Shown piece after piece: positions 1-27,309 of a stretch of DNA of 64,000 bases. Under the pieces are notes generated by a model, which searched no databases, was not told where the DNA came from, and saw nothing but the letters and a program-made list of their open reading frames with translations. Source of the DNA: Gadus chalcogrammus (taxonomy: Eukaryota; Chordata; Actinopteri; Gadiformes; Gadidae); NCBI RefSeq assembly GCF_026213295.1, contig NC_079420.1, positions 4,107,268 to 4,171,267 on the forward strand, read 5' to 3'. The position numbers and the translations under genes were made by a program. The first letter of the stretch is position 1; every line of letters begins with the position of its first letter.

Positions 1-195
1 CTCTTGAATGTGTTAGACCCTGGATTTCCGCGCACGAGTTCCATCCAGACTGTGTCGATCAAACAAACAAACTAAACAAACATAAACTAACATTAGCTAC
101 CACTGGAAAAACATCTTCAACCTGTCTCACCTCTGTCTGTCTGTCTGTGTGTTTGGAGGAGATTCTGTCTGTGACTCACCTGTCTGTCTGTGTGT

Positions 196-270
196 TTAGA
201 GGATATTCTGCCGGTCCGGAGCGTACATATCCAGTCCTGACACGACGTAGTTCCAGCGGGTTCTGGTGGC
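196..270 (-). CDS. possible terminal exon of an unidentified gene
   Basis: On the minus strand an AG at 271-272 is followed by 24 open codons and a TAA at 196-198. The peptide has a protein-like composition and includes WNYVVSGLDMYAP. The acceptor has a poor pyrimidine tract, the other two frames are also open here, and I do not recognise the family. Bases 1-60 also give a short open minus-strand peptide. This could be the 3' end of the neighbouring gene or chance. Confidence 0.15.
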   Translation of the reverse strand, partial: ATRTRWNYVVSGLDMYAPDRQNIL

Positions 271-741
271 CTTGGTGTGATATATCGGTTAATGGGATTA
301 TCTGGTCTTCACCTGGAGGACCAGGGACAAGCATGCCCCAGTTAGCAGCAGATTAGCACAAAGGAAGTAGTGGCCAGTTAGCCTTGTCTGAGGCTAACTG
401 CTGCTTCAACATGCTCTTTATTACTACTGGAAATGATTGTCTTTTATTGAGAGTGACTGTCCTTGAAACGTATTTGATGTGTTTCCTGCTGATGTGAAGC
501 CCTCTGACTGGCCTAAGTGTTTGAAGGGTGCGGTAAAGATGAACGTGCCTTGTCTTACACTCTGGTTGGCCTCTTCTAACCTCCTTACCCCTTCATCCTC
601 AGTGCTTGTCTCTCATTGGCTAGCGAGGGCCCGGGTCAGCTCATCTGTTCACAAAGACAGACTCGAGGTACAACTGTCTTAAAGGCCAACACAGACCCAC
701 CCAGACCCAGACAACGCCGCCTCAAGGGACAAAGAAGCCTC
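271..741. other. no recognisable gene
   Basis: I see no splice-bounded coding exon and no recognisable repeat in this stretch. Confidence 0.4.
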
Positions 742-1014
742 TAAAGGTCCCATATTATACCAACTGATGTGAGTGTGATTAGCCATAACAAGCCGTTTGG
801 AAAATCTGCCACTTCTGACATCACAAGTGGGCGTGTCCACCTAGATGTGTGCTGGATAGATAAATCAATCAGCCTACCGAGTGGAACGTTGCTCTATCTA
901 TCTGTCATACATCTAGTTGGACACGCCCACTTGTGATGTCAGAAGAGGCCGATTTTCAAAACGGCTTGTAATGGCTAATTAGACACACCTGTTGGTATAA
1001 CATGGGCCCTTTAA
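742..1014. mobile_element. palindromic MITE, family B, copy 1
   Basis: The element starts TAAAGGTCCCATATTATACC and ends with the near inverse GGTATAACATGGGCCCTTTA. The arms are long: GCCACTTCTGACATCACAAG and CACTTGTGATGTCAGAAG mirror each other around a short unique centre. A diverged second copy lies at 9322-9617. It is non-autonomous with no coding capacity; the superfamily is unresolved because target-site duplications are not clear. Confidence 0.75.
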
Positions 1015-1355
1015 GGACAAAAGTGGCCTGGGTGATCAACCCAACGTAGCCTCCCCTGGCTACACTAAAACATCTGTTACCAATGACGTTTGCATTTAGC
1101 CAGTGCGTGCCTGCAACGATAATAATCGATAGCAATAGAGCGCTTCTACACGGACCCATGAAGTCATTTTGACCGATTATATTGAAAACAGATGCTTTAG
1201 GAGTACAGTGGTTGGCTGGACAGTCGAAAAATAATAACAGATCTAGATCGTACATTATACATACTATACTATGCATGAACGTACGAAGACTCTTCTCAGG
1301 CGTTGGACAGCAACGGTGCAAATCAAAATATTTGATAGTGGAGGGAGAGAGATGT

Positions 1356-1609
1356 GAAGGAGAGAGATGGGGAAGAAGAGAAAGAAAGAGAGAGAGGGAG
1401 AAAGAGAGAGAGAGATGGTGAAGGAGAGAGATAAAGGAAGGAAGATAGGAGTGGGGAAAAGAGGAGGTGAAATAAGGAGATAGGGATCAAGGGGAGGATG
1501 GAATGTGTGTGATGACGTAATCACGGTGCCAGTGATTACCTGTGATCCAGGAGCGACCCGGATAATAAAGATAACCGAGGGAAAAGGACGAGAGACATAG
1601 GATGTGACT

Positions 1610-1645
<36 letters not shown>

Positions 1646-1660
1646 ATAAATGGAATTAAA
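1356..1660. repeat. polypurine (GA)-rich low-complexity tract
   Basis: Imperfect GAGA/GGAGA sequence, with a purer (GA)n block at 1613-1641. Open frames here are repeat translations. Confidence 0.8.
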
Positions 1661-3300
1661 AGCGATTAAAAGCAATGTACAAATCCTACACATAGTCCCT
1701 TTAATAACATATGTATCCATGAAGTCACAGTGGATTAAAGTGTTAAAAAGTAGGCCTACAGCCAGGGAGACAGACGGACAGTTCAGCAGTCAGTTAATTT
1801 ATCTTACCATATAGTAACCTTAGACGCAAGGTTGTGTCTGTGTTTGTGTGTCTGGCCAATGTGTGTTTTCTTGTGTACTTGTGTGCGTGTGTCTGTGTGT
1901 GTATTTGTGCGTGTGTGCGTGTGAGGCTAATTTCGAGTAATGAAGAGAAAGGAGGACGAGGGCCTCCTCCATGATCTCATTATGAGCTCAGTGGGAGATA
2001 ATCTGGAGGAGAGCTGGCCGCAGACCGACCCTAGGCTCACCATCCTACACAGGCAACCCCTACCCCGGGCAAAGACACACTGAGCTCCAGCTTATATAGA
2101 CCCTACAGACCTTACCCAATGACCACCAGCCTTCCCTGCTTGCCCAACACGTACCCGAAGGTAGCCATCGCTAAACTCAGTAGTGCAGCAAAACCAAGCT
2201 CTGAGTGCTACCTGCATAGAACCGGCTGTATCATCAATATGTAAACATATGCACATTGAATGTTTACTCTAAATGTGCTCCCCAAAATACCCTCCCTTAT
2301 ATTTTCCTTGACTAAAACAACCAACGGAAAAGTTTGTGTCTGGATAAACCTGCAATATTCAAGTTATGAACTCATTATACCATTGTTCAGATTATCTCCA
2401 ACCTGAGCACACATCAGCCAACTCATAAACTAAACATAAACATAACATAAACATATATTAGTGAACGTAGCAGCATTTTGGATATAGAATTTTCTCTTTT
2501 TAAGCATTATAACACACATTTGTTCTTAAGTTTTGACCTTTTAATGAAGACAATGGCTCTACCTAGTGGACAAAGGCCTACGGAAGCACCTCAAAGCACT
2601 ACCATTACATTTTGCCTTAAATTGTATTGCCTGTGTGCTTCAATGTTTGAGCTGCATTATTACAGAAACACGCGTTAATAAAAAGCAGTGGAAAACAGCA
2701 GGCGGTTTGCTTTTGTGCTTTTATTGTGAAATTCTTGTTCCCTCTATAAAGCAGTGTCGAGGTTACACAGAACATGCCCTGCATGGATCATCATTTCTTT
2801 TCACAATAATATACTGCGATTCTGCCTCTAATGAGCATTAACACTGAAAAAATGTACAAAACAGATGCACACAAATGAAAGCAAAAACTTATCCTAAATT
2901 ATTATCCACAATTCTCAGAGAAAACATTGTCCTCTGAACTTGTCGTCCAGTATTCACAGAGGACGGCTAAGGCACATGAAATCATTATCGTTACCATCAT
3001 TATTATTATGCAAACTAGGGCTGTAAACTATACATGTCAACAAATGGTGATGAACAATTGTGTTTTCTAATTTCATTATGATGAAATATGCTGTAAAACT
3101 CTTAAAAGAAGAAATCCTCAAAATAGGGCTTTTAAAAAAAACACAAAATATATCATGTCATACGATATGTCATACATTACTTCAAGGCTATGCTACATGA
3201 AGGTAACATGTCATGAAGGTACTGTACGATATCATTGTATCATAAAAATAGTGGCTTAATGCAAATGTATCTTAACCCAATGAACTAGGTTATACTTGGT
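1661..3300. other. intergenic, nothing recognisable
   Basis: AT-rich sequence downstream of mmp15. A few TTTATT motifs could act as minus-strand poly(A) signals, but none can be assigned. No supported exon on either strand. Confidence 0.5.
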
Positions 3301-3307
3301 TTGATAA

Positions 3308-3329
3308 TGTGTGTGTATGGATGTAGGTA

Positions 3330-3360
<31 letters not shown>

Positions 3361-3411
3361 CTGTGTGCATATACGTGTGTGTGTATGTGTGTGTGCGTAT
3401 GTGTTTGTGTT
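3308..3411. repeat. (TG)n microsatellite
   Basis: Pure TG at 3334-3360, flanked by imperfect TGTA/TGCG sequence. Confidence 0.9.
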
Positions 3412-3597
3412 GTCTCTGATACTTCAGTATGTTGTGTTATTTCAGTATGTTATGTTTCAGATGGACAAAGACATAATACTGAGGAGTGAGTTGTCTACAG
3501 GAAGTCCAAAAGAGCAACACAACAGAGTCATCTAGTAAGATCTAGAAAGACCAAACGATGGACAAAACAAGAGGGAAGCTAGGAGAAGTCTGTGGTG

Positions 3598-3620
3598 ATG
3601 TGTGTGTCTGCGTGTGTATG

Positions 3621-3702
<82 letters not shown>
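3598..3702. repeat. (TG)n microsatellite
   Basis: A pure TG run of about 39 units at 3625-3702 with an imperfect leading edge. Confidence 0.95.
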
Positions 3703-3703
<1 letters not shown>

Positions 3704-3792
3704 ATATGAAGATAATGACGGAGGAGGCGGGAGGAGTGGTACCCATGGGAAATGTTCTCCAACAGTGCTCCTAAACGACAACAAACAGAAGA

Positions 3793-4160
3793 TAGAGGAG
3801 GAGGAAGATAGGGGAGGGAGAGAGAAGAGAGAGGAGAGGGAGGAGAGGGGAAGAGAGAGGAGAGAGAGAGGAGAGGGGGAGAGAGAAGAGAGGGGAAGAG
3901 AGAGAGAGCGAGGAGAGGGGAGAGAGAGAAGAGAGGGGAGAGAAAGGGAAGAGAGAAGCAAGATGAGAGAAGATTGGATAAAGAAGATACAGAGGAGAGA
4001 TAAAGAGAGGGGAGTGGGACATGAGGGAGAGGATGGAGATGAGAGAGGGAGGAAAGACGGAACACAGAAGGAGAGACAGGGAAAAGTGAGTGAGGGGAAA
4101 AAAGGATAGAGGAGAGAGAGAGAAAGGAAGGAAGGAGGAAGAGAGAGAGTTGCAGGAGAA
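3793..4160. repeat. polypurine tract
   Basis: About 370 bp of almost uninterrupted purine on the plus strand (GAGAGG/GGAAGA variants). It sits between a (TG)n block and a (CA)n block, and could adopt triplex structure. Confidence 0.85.
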
Positions 4161-4297
4161 CTGTAAACTAGGTCACAGGGAACAGTGCCAGCACTGCCCT
4201 CTCCTCGCCCTGTCCTCCTCTCTCCCTCTCCTTTTTCTCCTTCACTCCTTCAGAGGAGGTGGTGGGGGGGCTGCTGTCCCCAGGTTGTCCCCATCAA

Positions 4298-4447
<150 letters not shown>

Positions 4448-4489
4448 CTTCTTCATCCGGGCAGGATATATTTCCATCTCTCCCTCTCC

Positions 4490-4490
<1 letters not shown>

Positions 4491-4540
<50 letters not shown>

Positions 4541-4676
4541 TGTTGGATTTGTCCCTCTGCTGGGTCTTTCTCCAGCCCCCCCCCCCCTTCCCGCCAGGCC
4601 CCCTCCATTCTTCAGCCTGATGCAAGTAAATCAGCAACATGTGGTTTTTAATACAAACCAGACCAGCGCCATTCTG

Positions 4677-4708
<32 letters not shown>

Positions 4709-4735
4709 TCGCTCTCTCTGTCTCTCTCTGTCTCT
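4491..4735. repeat. (CT)n tracts
   Basis: Pure CT at 4491-4537, then a second CT-rich block at 4677-4735, separated by a short unique stretch with a C10-like run. Confidence 0.85.
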
Positions 4736-5220
4736 TGCACCCTGTCTGTCTGCAGCTCTGTCTCCATGCACACATCGGCGCATCAGATCTAACAGAGTTG
4801 TTTGGCTGGAGGGTTATCGCCCTTATTTCCCTTTCTGGTCGTCATATTTCGACTCTCTTTCTTGTGACGCCTCTTGGGCCCTCCGCAGTGAAAACAAACG
4901 GCAGTCGTGTTCCCACACGAACCTGGGGAGCCGTCAAACAGCCCACCAGTAGAACAGAAACCAGTCCACCGTCACCCAGAACTACGGCTTAGTGGTGACT
5001 AGTAGCATTCTGGGGGCAAAACAGTCCCAAGTGTAGTACGACTGTTGGGGTGTTGGTGTGTTGGGGGGTTGGGGGGGGGGGGGGTGTGTTGGTGCCTGCG
5101 TGTCTGCGTGCAACAATAGCAGTGTGTGCCGGTTCTTGCAGATCTTGCAGAGTGTGTATACGTAGCGTTGTATGTAGAAATTAGAGGCATAAATGTTTGG
5201 TCAAAGTGTGAGTGTGTGGG

Positions 5221-5222
<2 letters not shown>

Positions 5223-5318
<96 letters not shown>
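5223..5318. repeat. (TG)n microsatellite
   Basis: About 48 uninterrupted TG units. Confidence 0.97.
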
Positions 5319-5319
<1 letters not shown>

Positions 5320-5425
5320 CTGTGTGGATGTTTGTGTGAGAGACAGGACAGTGGTTGTGAGCCCTGTGGGAGATAGAGGCCAGAAAACGGACTCAGCTGT
5401 TACACATTCCAGCTCCCTCCCTCCG

Positions 5426-5426
<1 letters not shown>

Positions 5427-5476
<50 letters not shown>
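5427..5476. repeat. (CA)25 microsatellite
   Basis: Uninterrupted CA units about 110 bp after an inverse (TG)n block, so the two could pair as a long imperfect hairpin. Confidence 0.95.
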
Positions 5477-5477
<1 letters not shown>

Positions 5478-5710
5478 CACTAAAACAAGGAAATCATAAA
5501 CAGAATAAGAAAAATAAAAAGTGCAAATGTCTCAAGGTTGGTTGAGGCACCAGAGGCAACAAATAGAGACTTCTCATTGGTTCCTACCTATCAGCTCATA
5601 TTATGGGCATGGGTGGGGTCATGAGTGGCGAGTGTGTGTCTGTACCTGTCATGGGTGTGAAAGAGCTCCATCACTGTGAAGCCTACCAGGCGTGTTAGCC
5701 CTAAACCCAA

Positions 5711-5726
5711 GTGTGTGTGTGTTTGT

Positions 5727-5814
<88 letters not shown>
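5711..5814. repeat. (TG)n microsatellite
   Basis: Pure TG from about 5733, with an imperfect leading edge. Confidence 0.95.
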
Positions 5815-6757
<943 letters not shown>

Positions 6758-6766
6758 CTGTGTGCC

Positions 6767-20691
<13,925 letters not shown>

Positions 20692-21750
20692 CTCCAGATG
20701 TTGGGACAGGATCACGATGCCGGGCGACCCAGATTTATTTACAAATATAGTGATTCAAAGTATCGGATAGTTATAAACTTGACTTTAACAGAGTTGCATT
20801 TGCACCAACACGCTTTGTCTTCCCATTATGGAATCGGCGCACAATGTCTAACGATCAGAATATTGTTTTAGTAGATATCCAGACGCTTTCTAAACAACGG
20901 TCCTTCAAAAGCATCAGCGTATGTCCAAGTGTTAATCCATTGCTCTTTCAAATTATAACTTAAGGCACTCGGCCATTGATAACCCTGTGATTGTCAGAAA
21001 GAATGATCGATACAGAAGTCACCCGAAGCCTGTCCGCTTTGACGTACGCAATGGCTGATCTTGAAGAAGGTCCGACTTTGAAGCGAACAGGGTGGGATAA
21101 GAAATGTGCAACAAGTTTGAAACTCTCTTCAGTCACGCAAACCCTGGAGTCTTGGCCGTAAGCTGATACGAACCATTACGGCAGAGCGACCAAATGCTGG
21201 TAAACCATTTAGGAAGACTTGGAAGTCCCTGTTTATGGATATGTTTTCAGCGCGGCATAATGAATTGTGGCGAACAAAAGATTTCCTTTGGCAATGAACA
21301 TGTTCCACACATAATAAGCCATACCCACATCATGGATAAGAGAGAAAATGTCTCCCCCTGTTGGTGTTTGTGGGAAATAGCTATGGGCAGGCAACAGTTA
21401 ATTAAAGTGAATGGCGTCAATTGCAGACGCATATTTTGTTTCAGAGACAATTTCAAGTTTTGGTTTATGTGATGGTCGTTAGTTCAACTAAATACATTAA
21501 AACCTGCGTTTAATTAGCATTCCACAATCCACAGAAACGAGGCGAAATAAACCAAGATTTAATAGGCTACAAACCAAGCTAAGTGCTGCTAACGGGGTTG
21601 CTACAGGCCGCTACAGCAACAACAGCCACTGTACCGAAATGAAAAAGAAAAAAGGAAGAAAAAAATCCCGAACATCCCCATGTCCTGCTTCGAAGTTTTA
21701 CACAAATAGTTTAAAATAGAGGACTGGTGAGTCTGGTGGATTGTGTACGT
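20692..21750. other. mmp15 5' flank and intergenic spacer
   Basis: About 1.06 kb separates the mmp15 start from the poly(A) signal of the next gene. It must hold the mmp15 5' UTR or promoter, but I see no clear TATA box or CpG island. Confidence 0.4.
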
Positions 21751-21756
21751 TTTATT
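21751..21756 (-). other. AATAAA poly(A) signal of the ZP-domain gene
   Basis: TTTATT on the plus strand gives AATAAA on the minus strand only 15 bp after the stop codon, implying a very short 3' UTR. Confidence 0.6.
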
Positions 21757-21771
21757 GCAGCAGCGACACAT

Positions 21772-24700
21772 TCAAAGCACCGCGTCTTCCATCCTCCTGC
21801 GGCCTGACTTGGCGACGATGAGGAGGATGAGGAGGAAGAGGCCCACGGTCCAGATTCCAGCCAAGGGCAGCATCACCATCTTCAGCAGACCTACTCACAC
21901 ACACACAGTATGTTGAGTGTTACAAAACGACCCCTTCACAAGCACACAGGTGGATTATTACACTTTAGTCATTAACAGACGCCTCATTGCAGCAAAATAT
22001 TAGTGAACCATTTGCTAAGATACTTGTCATTAAGGAGCAGGTAGGGGTTAGAGGCATCTTACTCTACGTACGGATAGACTGCACATATTGTGGTTCAAAC
22101 CCAGAACCTTTGGGTTGGGGCACAACACCCAACAGCAACACTATCCTGCCCGTTAACAACGTCATGTCCCATCTCTCTATTCATTGTCAACGGGTAATAT
22201 ACAAAAAAAAAAAATCCTCACAGGAAATTACAACAAACTTAATTTTACGTGATTCGTTAAAAAAAAGTTTCACCAGCCTAGGAGTTTTTATAGCGACTCC
22301 GATAGAGATTGTTTGTGGTGGTACTCATCCTCACTAAAGCTGCTTAACGACTGAATGTGAAATGAGTCTGTGATTGGCCATTACTGGGCTGCGGTGGGTC
22401 GGGCATCTCTACTCTGATTGGTCCGTAGGACAGCAGGCCGTGAGCGTTGTCGGCCCTCAGCGCCTCGCGCTTGATGATGGATTTACAGCTCTGAAAACAA
22501 CACACAACAACAACAACACACAACAACAACACACAACAACAACACACCACAACACTGATGCGTTTAAACGCCAGAGCTAAGAGTCATACACGGCACATCT
22601 GGTTAAAATCTAAACATTATTTCAGCGATATGAATGTGATATTCACACAGAGATAAATTAACATTGTTTCGTTAATCAAGAGCCTCAAACATGACATGCA
22701 GCAACTAACTAGGGGTTAGTTTAGCCTAGGAGGTAAAGCAGGTTCACTTGTAACCGGAAGGTTGTGTCAATGTTTGTATGAACCTTGTAAGTCACTTTGG
22801 ATAAAAAGGGTCTTCTAAATACCCTAGAGAAAGAAAAGAAAAAAATATATATATCTGCATAAAACCATTGATAATAGTGTCGGATTTGAGGCGCATTCAT
22901 GGTTCGGAAGAGTTAAAAAAGTAGAGGTGTCCTGTCATCAATGAAGAATGCACACCGTTGGAACGTGATTGACCAATCAGCATCACGCATTCAACAATGC
23001 TCGTGGAATGATTGGCTACAGAACCGTAGCAGGTCGAGTTAAGCAGAAGGGAGGCGGGCCTTACGGGCGTGCAGAGGGCGTGGTCATCGGGTTCACACAG
23101 CTGGACGGAGCAGTGCAGGTAGAGGTCGTGGGGCTCCGACACGAAGCGGAACATGTCGAAGGAGAAGCGCGTCAGGGAACCGCCCTCGCTCGAGCCCCCC
23201 AGGCCCGCGCTGGGGTTCTGGTGCAGAATGGTGACGGTGTCGTCGGTCACGCACCTTGGAGAAATCGAGAGAGGGGGGAGGGAGTATCTTTACTGGTCAT
23301 ATTGACGACACTATAGAGAAGCGTTTCTTGGCTGTTAAATTACAATGTGATGCTATGATGCCTGCTAGTCCCACGAAGCAGACTTCAGATCAGTATGTGA
23401 AGACTGATGGCAGACTAGCGCCTGTCTGAGCGAATGGGGCTTTTCACTTTCTTTTGATCCATATTTGTTTTCGGCCAATCACGTTGCAGGAGGCGGGGAT
23501 CTTTAAAAAGTGTGATTGGCGAACACAATCTCGACCAGCATAAGAAACTGTAAAAAACTATCTGTTTAGGTTTCCTATCAGCATTGTGCTGATCAGCCAC
23601 CGTAGGAAAATACGGATTAAAATCTCCTTCTGAAACGACTTCCACTCGTGAGTTGGATCAGTTTTCTTTGGTAGAATATCTCCGTTACAAAATAGGAAAC
23701 AAGGCGTTGCTCGTCCCCTGCCAGTTTCAGGCCCCGGATCTGTGCCCTCTCCCCCCAGAAGTTCTGCTTTAACATAGTATGCCGGCTTGATCCCAGAAAT
23801 GCCATAAACGAATGGTTGTCAACCAAATTGATCAACTGCCCCATTTCTGTCAATGATTATAGTGAACCGGTACTTTTGTTTTTATTGCTTTCCCACATAA
23901 CTTTGAAACTAATCTGTCCAATATATCAATGTCCCCCTGAAGTAGTTATCAGTAGCTTGCTCCCTACCAATCATTAGGCAGTCTGTTCATATAAATTCAC
24001 CCTTCAGACGTTATCAAAAGGTATGTTCAAATAACTATGGCTGTCTGAAAGCGGCCGCAACCCCGTATCTAAACCAGGCGCCCCTTAGTGGGATCCCGAC
24101 CCATAGCTTCTGAAACGCTGCACCAGATCAACCTTCCCCTAGCCTGGTCCTACCAGACTCTTGTATTTCATTTCATTTGCACAGAGAGTCACAGAGAGCC
24201 ACTCTCCATAGGCAAACGTTAACTAACTGGGAGGCGGGTGTCTGTTGGAGTTTAAACGATTGGATCTGCCCAGTGCCACTCTGGATCTGCCATAACCAAT
24301 CGCTAACGTTTGACTACAACTCAAACTAGCGCACAACCTCAACGTCATAGTTCTCAGCCACTCTGTTCGCGGATTGGACCGTCCAAAATTTGGCCGGAGA
24401 AAGACCCGCGAATATACCGCAAACCCAGAAGCAGGAATGAAGAGAAATGAAACTTGAGCGGGAGTATGTAGGCGGGCGGAGCCAGGCTGTCCCGCCCCCA
24501 CGCTCTACCTCACAACATGGCGGGCGGACGCCGATCACACGGCTGGGCGGCGGTACTGACCCCCTGTGGAGCAGGGTGTGGACGGCCTGGCCGGTGGCGT
24601 CGGGCTCAGAGGACTGGCTGGCCCAGCACTCGTCCACTCCCAGCACGAAGAAATCCTCGGGCTCCGTCACCTTCACCTCCACGTACACCTGGGAGGCGGG

Positions 24701-27224
24701 GTCAGAGTGACACAAGCGGTAGCAGGGGTAACTCTCGCGCAGGGGCGTGTCTCGGTGGGCGGGGCCTGGGGTCGCACCATATGCACTGTAAACGCATTTT
24801 TGCCAAATGATTACACACTTCACGACCGTTATGAATACCTCGATTCCTCTTTCATAATTGCTTGAGATTTATTGCACTGAGAAGTAGAAAAAAATCCATA
24901 TTTTGACATATTGAGGGGGGAAATTTAATGGCCATCTTGCGGTTGCCTCTGGCAGAAAGTCAATCATATTTAATCATACATGACTTTTGTTGAAATTAAA
25001 CATGACAAACTCAAAATACATTATGTACGGAGAGGAACTAGCCACTGAGATCCGAACCGAAAGTATATTTTTCTTGTATAACCAGAATTTAATTCAATAA
25101 TTCCCGTTAAGTTTGAATGGTGGAGGGTCATTCTGCGTTCAACAACTCTCGAGCCTCCAGAGGCCGTTAGGGGAACTACACGCTCGTGGCTCCCCGCCCG
25201 CCCTCACCTTGTTCCTCAGGTGGATGGTGGGGGCGTGGCTGTAGGCCGAGGTGAAGTTGGCGTCCGTGTACAAAGCCATCTCCACCTTGGCGTCCATCTC
25301 GTCCATACGCATCAGCGTCTCACTAGCCAGAGAGAGGGAATCACGTCAACACACACACACACACACACACAACAACCAAAACACACCCACAACCTACCAA
25401 TACCCACACCCACACACACACTACCTGGATAAAGGTATGACTGGGAAAGCCAGACTGACACTCCGGGTGTAAGGGTAGACACACGTGTAGTCTATTCTGA
25501 TGACCGGGTCACGCACGATGTTTCCCACCACTTGGGCCGCTGACAGCAGGGTCAACGAGTAGGCGATGTGAGTGATGTTTTTCTGGAAGGAGAGGACACC
25601 CAGTTACACTCCCATCTTATCTATGCACCGCAACGTTCCATCATTTGAATAAGCACTAAACAGCGTGGATCTCAGCCTCAATAAGATTCTCCTGAATGGC
25701 AATTGACTATTGAGTCATTTAAGAGACGCTTTTATCCAAAGGACTAACAGTGAATAGTGAGACAGGTCATTAACAAAAAGGTAGGGGTTACACAGTGACT
25801 ACAGAGACGGGTCATTAAGGAGCAGGCAGGGGTTAGGCAGTTAATACAGAGACAGGTTATTATGGAGAAGGTAGGGGTTGGATAGTGAATAGTGAGACAG
25901 GTTCTCAAGGAGCAGCAGGTAGGGGTTAGACAGTGAATAGTGAGCCAGGTTCTCAAGGAGCAGGTAGGGGTTGGACAGTGAATAGTGAGACAGGTTCTCA
26001 AGGAGCAGCAGGTAGGGGTTAGACAGTGAATAGTGAGACAGGTTCTCAAGGAGCAGGTAGGGGTTAGACAGTGAATAGTGAGACAGGTTCTCAAGGAGCA
26101 GGTAGGGGTTGGACAGTGTATAGTGAGACAGGTTCTCAAGGAGCAGGTAGGGGTTGGACAGTGTATAGTGAGACAGGTTCTCAAGGAGCAGGTAGGGGTT
26201 AGACAGTGAATAGTGAGACAGGTTCTCAAGGAGCAGGTAGGGGTTAGACAGTGAATAGTGAGACAGGTTCTCAAGGAGCAGGTAGGGGTTAGACAGTGAA
26301 TAGTGAGACAGGTTCTCAAGGAGCAGGTAGGGGTTGGACAGTGAATAGTGAGACAGGTTCTCAAGGAGCAGGTAGGGGTTAGACAGTGAATAGTGAGACA
26401 GGTTCTCAAGGAGCAGGTAGGGCTTAGACAGTGAATAGTGAGACAGGTTCTCAAGGAGCAGGTAGGGGTTAGACAGTGAATAGTGAGACAGGTTCTCAAG
26501 GAGCAGGTAGGGGTTAGACAGTGAATAGTGAGACAGGTTCTCAAGGAGCAGGTAGGGGTTGGACAGTGAATAGTGAGACAGGTTCTCAAGGAGCAGGTAG
26601 GGGTTAGACAGTGAATAGTGAGACAGGTTCTCAAGGAGCAGGTAGGGGTTAGACAGTGAATAGTGAGACAGGTTCTCAAGGAGCAGGTAGGGGTTGGACA
26701 GTATATAGTGAGACAGGTTCTCAAGGAGCAGGTAGGGGTTAGACAGTGAATAGTGAGACAGGTTCTCAAGGAGCAGGTAGGGGTTAGACAGTGAATAGTG
26801 AGACAGGTTCTCAAGGAGCAGGTAGGGGTTAGACAGTGAATAGTGAGACAGGTCATTAAGGGTCCGGTAAGGGGCTAGACAGTGAATAAATAGACTTGTC
26901 GTTAAGGAACTTCTCAGGTGCGACTCAAGACCCCCTGGCCACTAACATCCTGCCCCTGTAGGCCTACCAACATACCTCCAGTGGCTTGCCTCCACACAAA
27001 GCATACTTCTCTTTGGATATCCGGGCCATGTAGTACGGCACGCCGCCAATCACCTCCCTCTGGGCTCGGCAGGACTTGTTGGGCAGACGCAGGGAGTCGA
27101 GAGGAATTTCATAGTATTTGAAAAAGTCCTCAGCCATTCGCATCGTTATGAAGTCCTTGCCGCAGAGCACTTTCAGTTGGGCGTCTGTTGAAATGAGGAG
27201 GAGACTACATATACATAGGGCTAT

Positions 27225-27309
<85 letters not shown>

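Noticed and set aside
25744..26856. 370-residue minus-strand open frame
   Set aside because: It is the translation of a 45-bp minisatellite, open because 45 is divisible by three. It lies inside an intron of the ZP gene and has no start context or homology.
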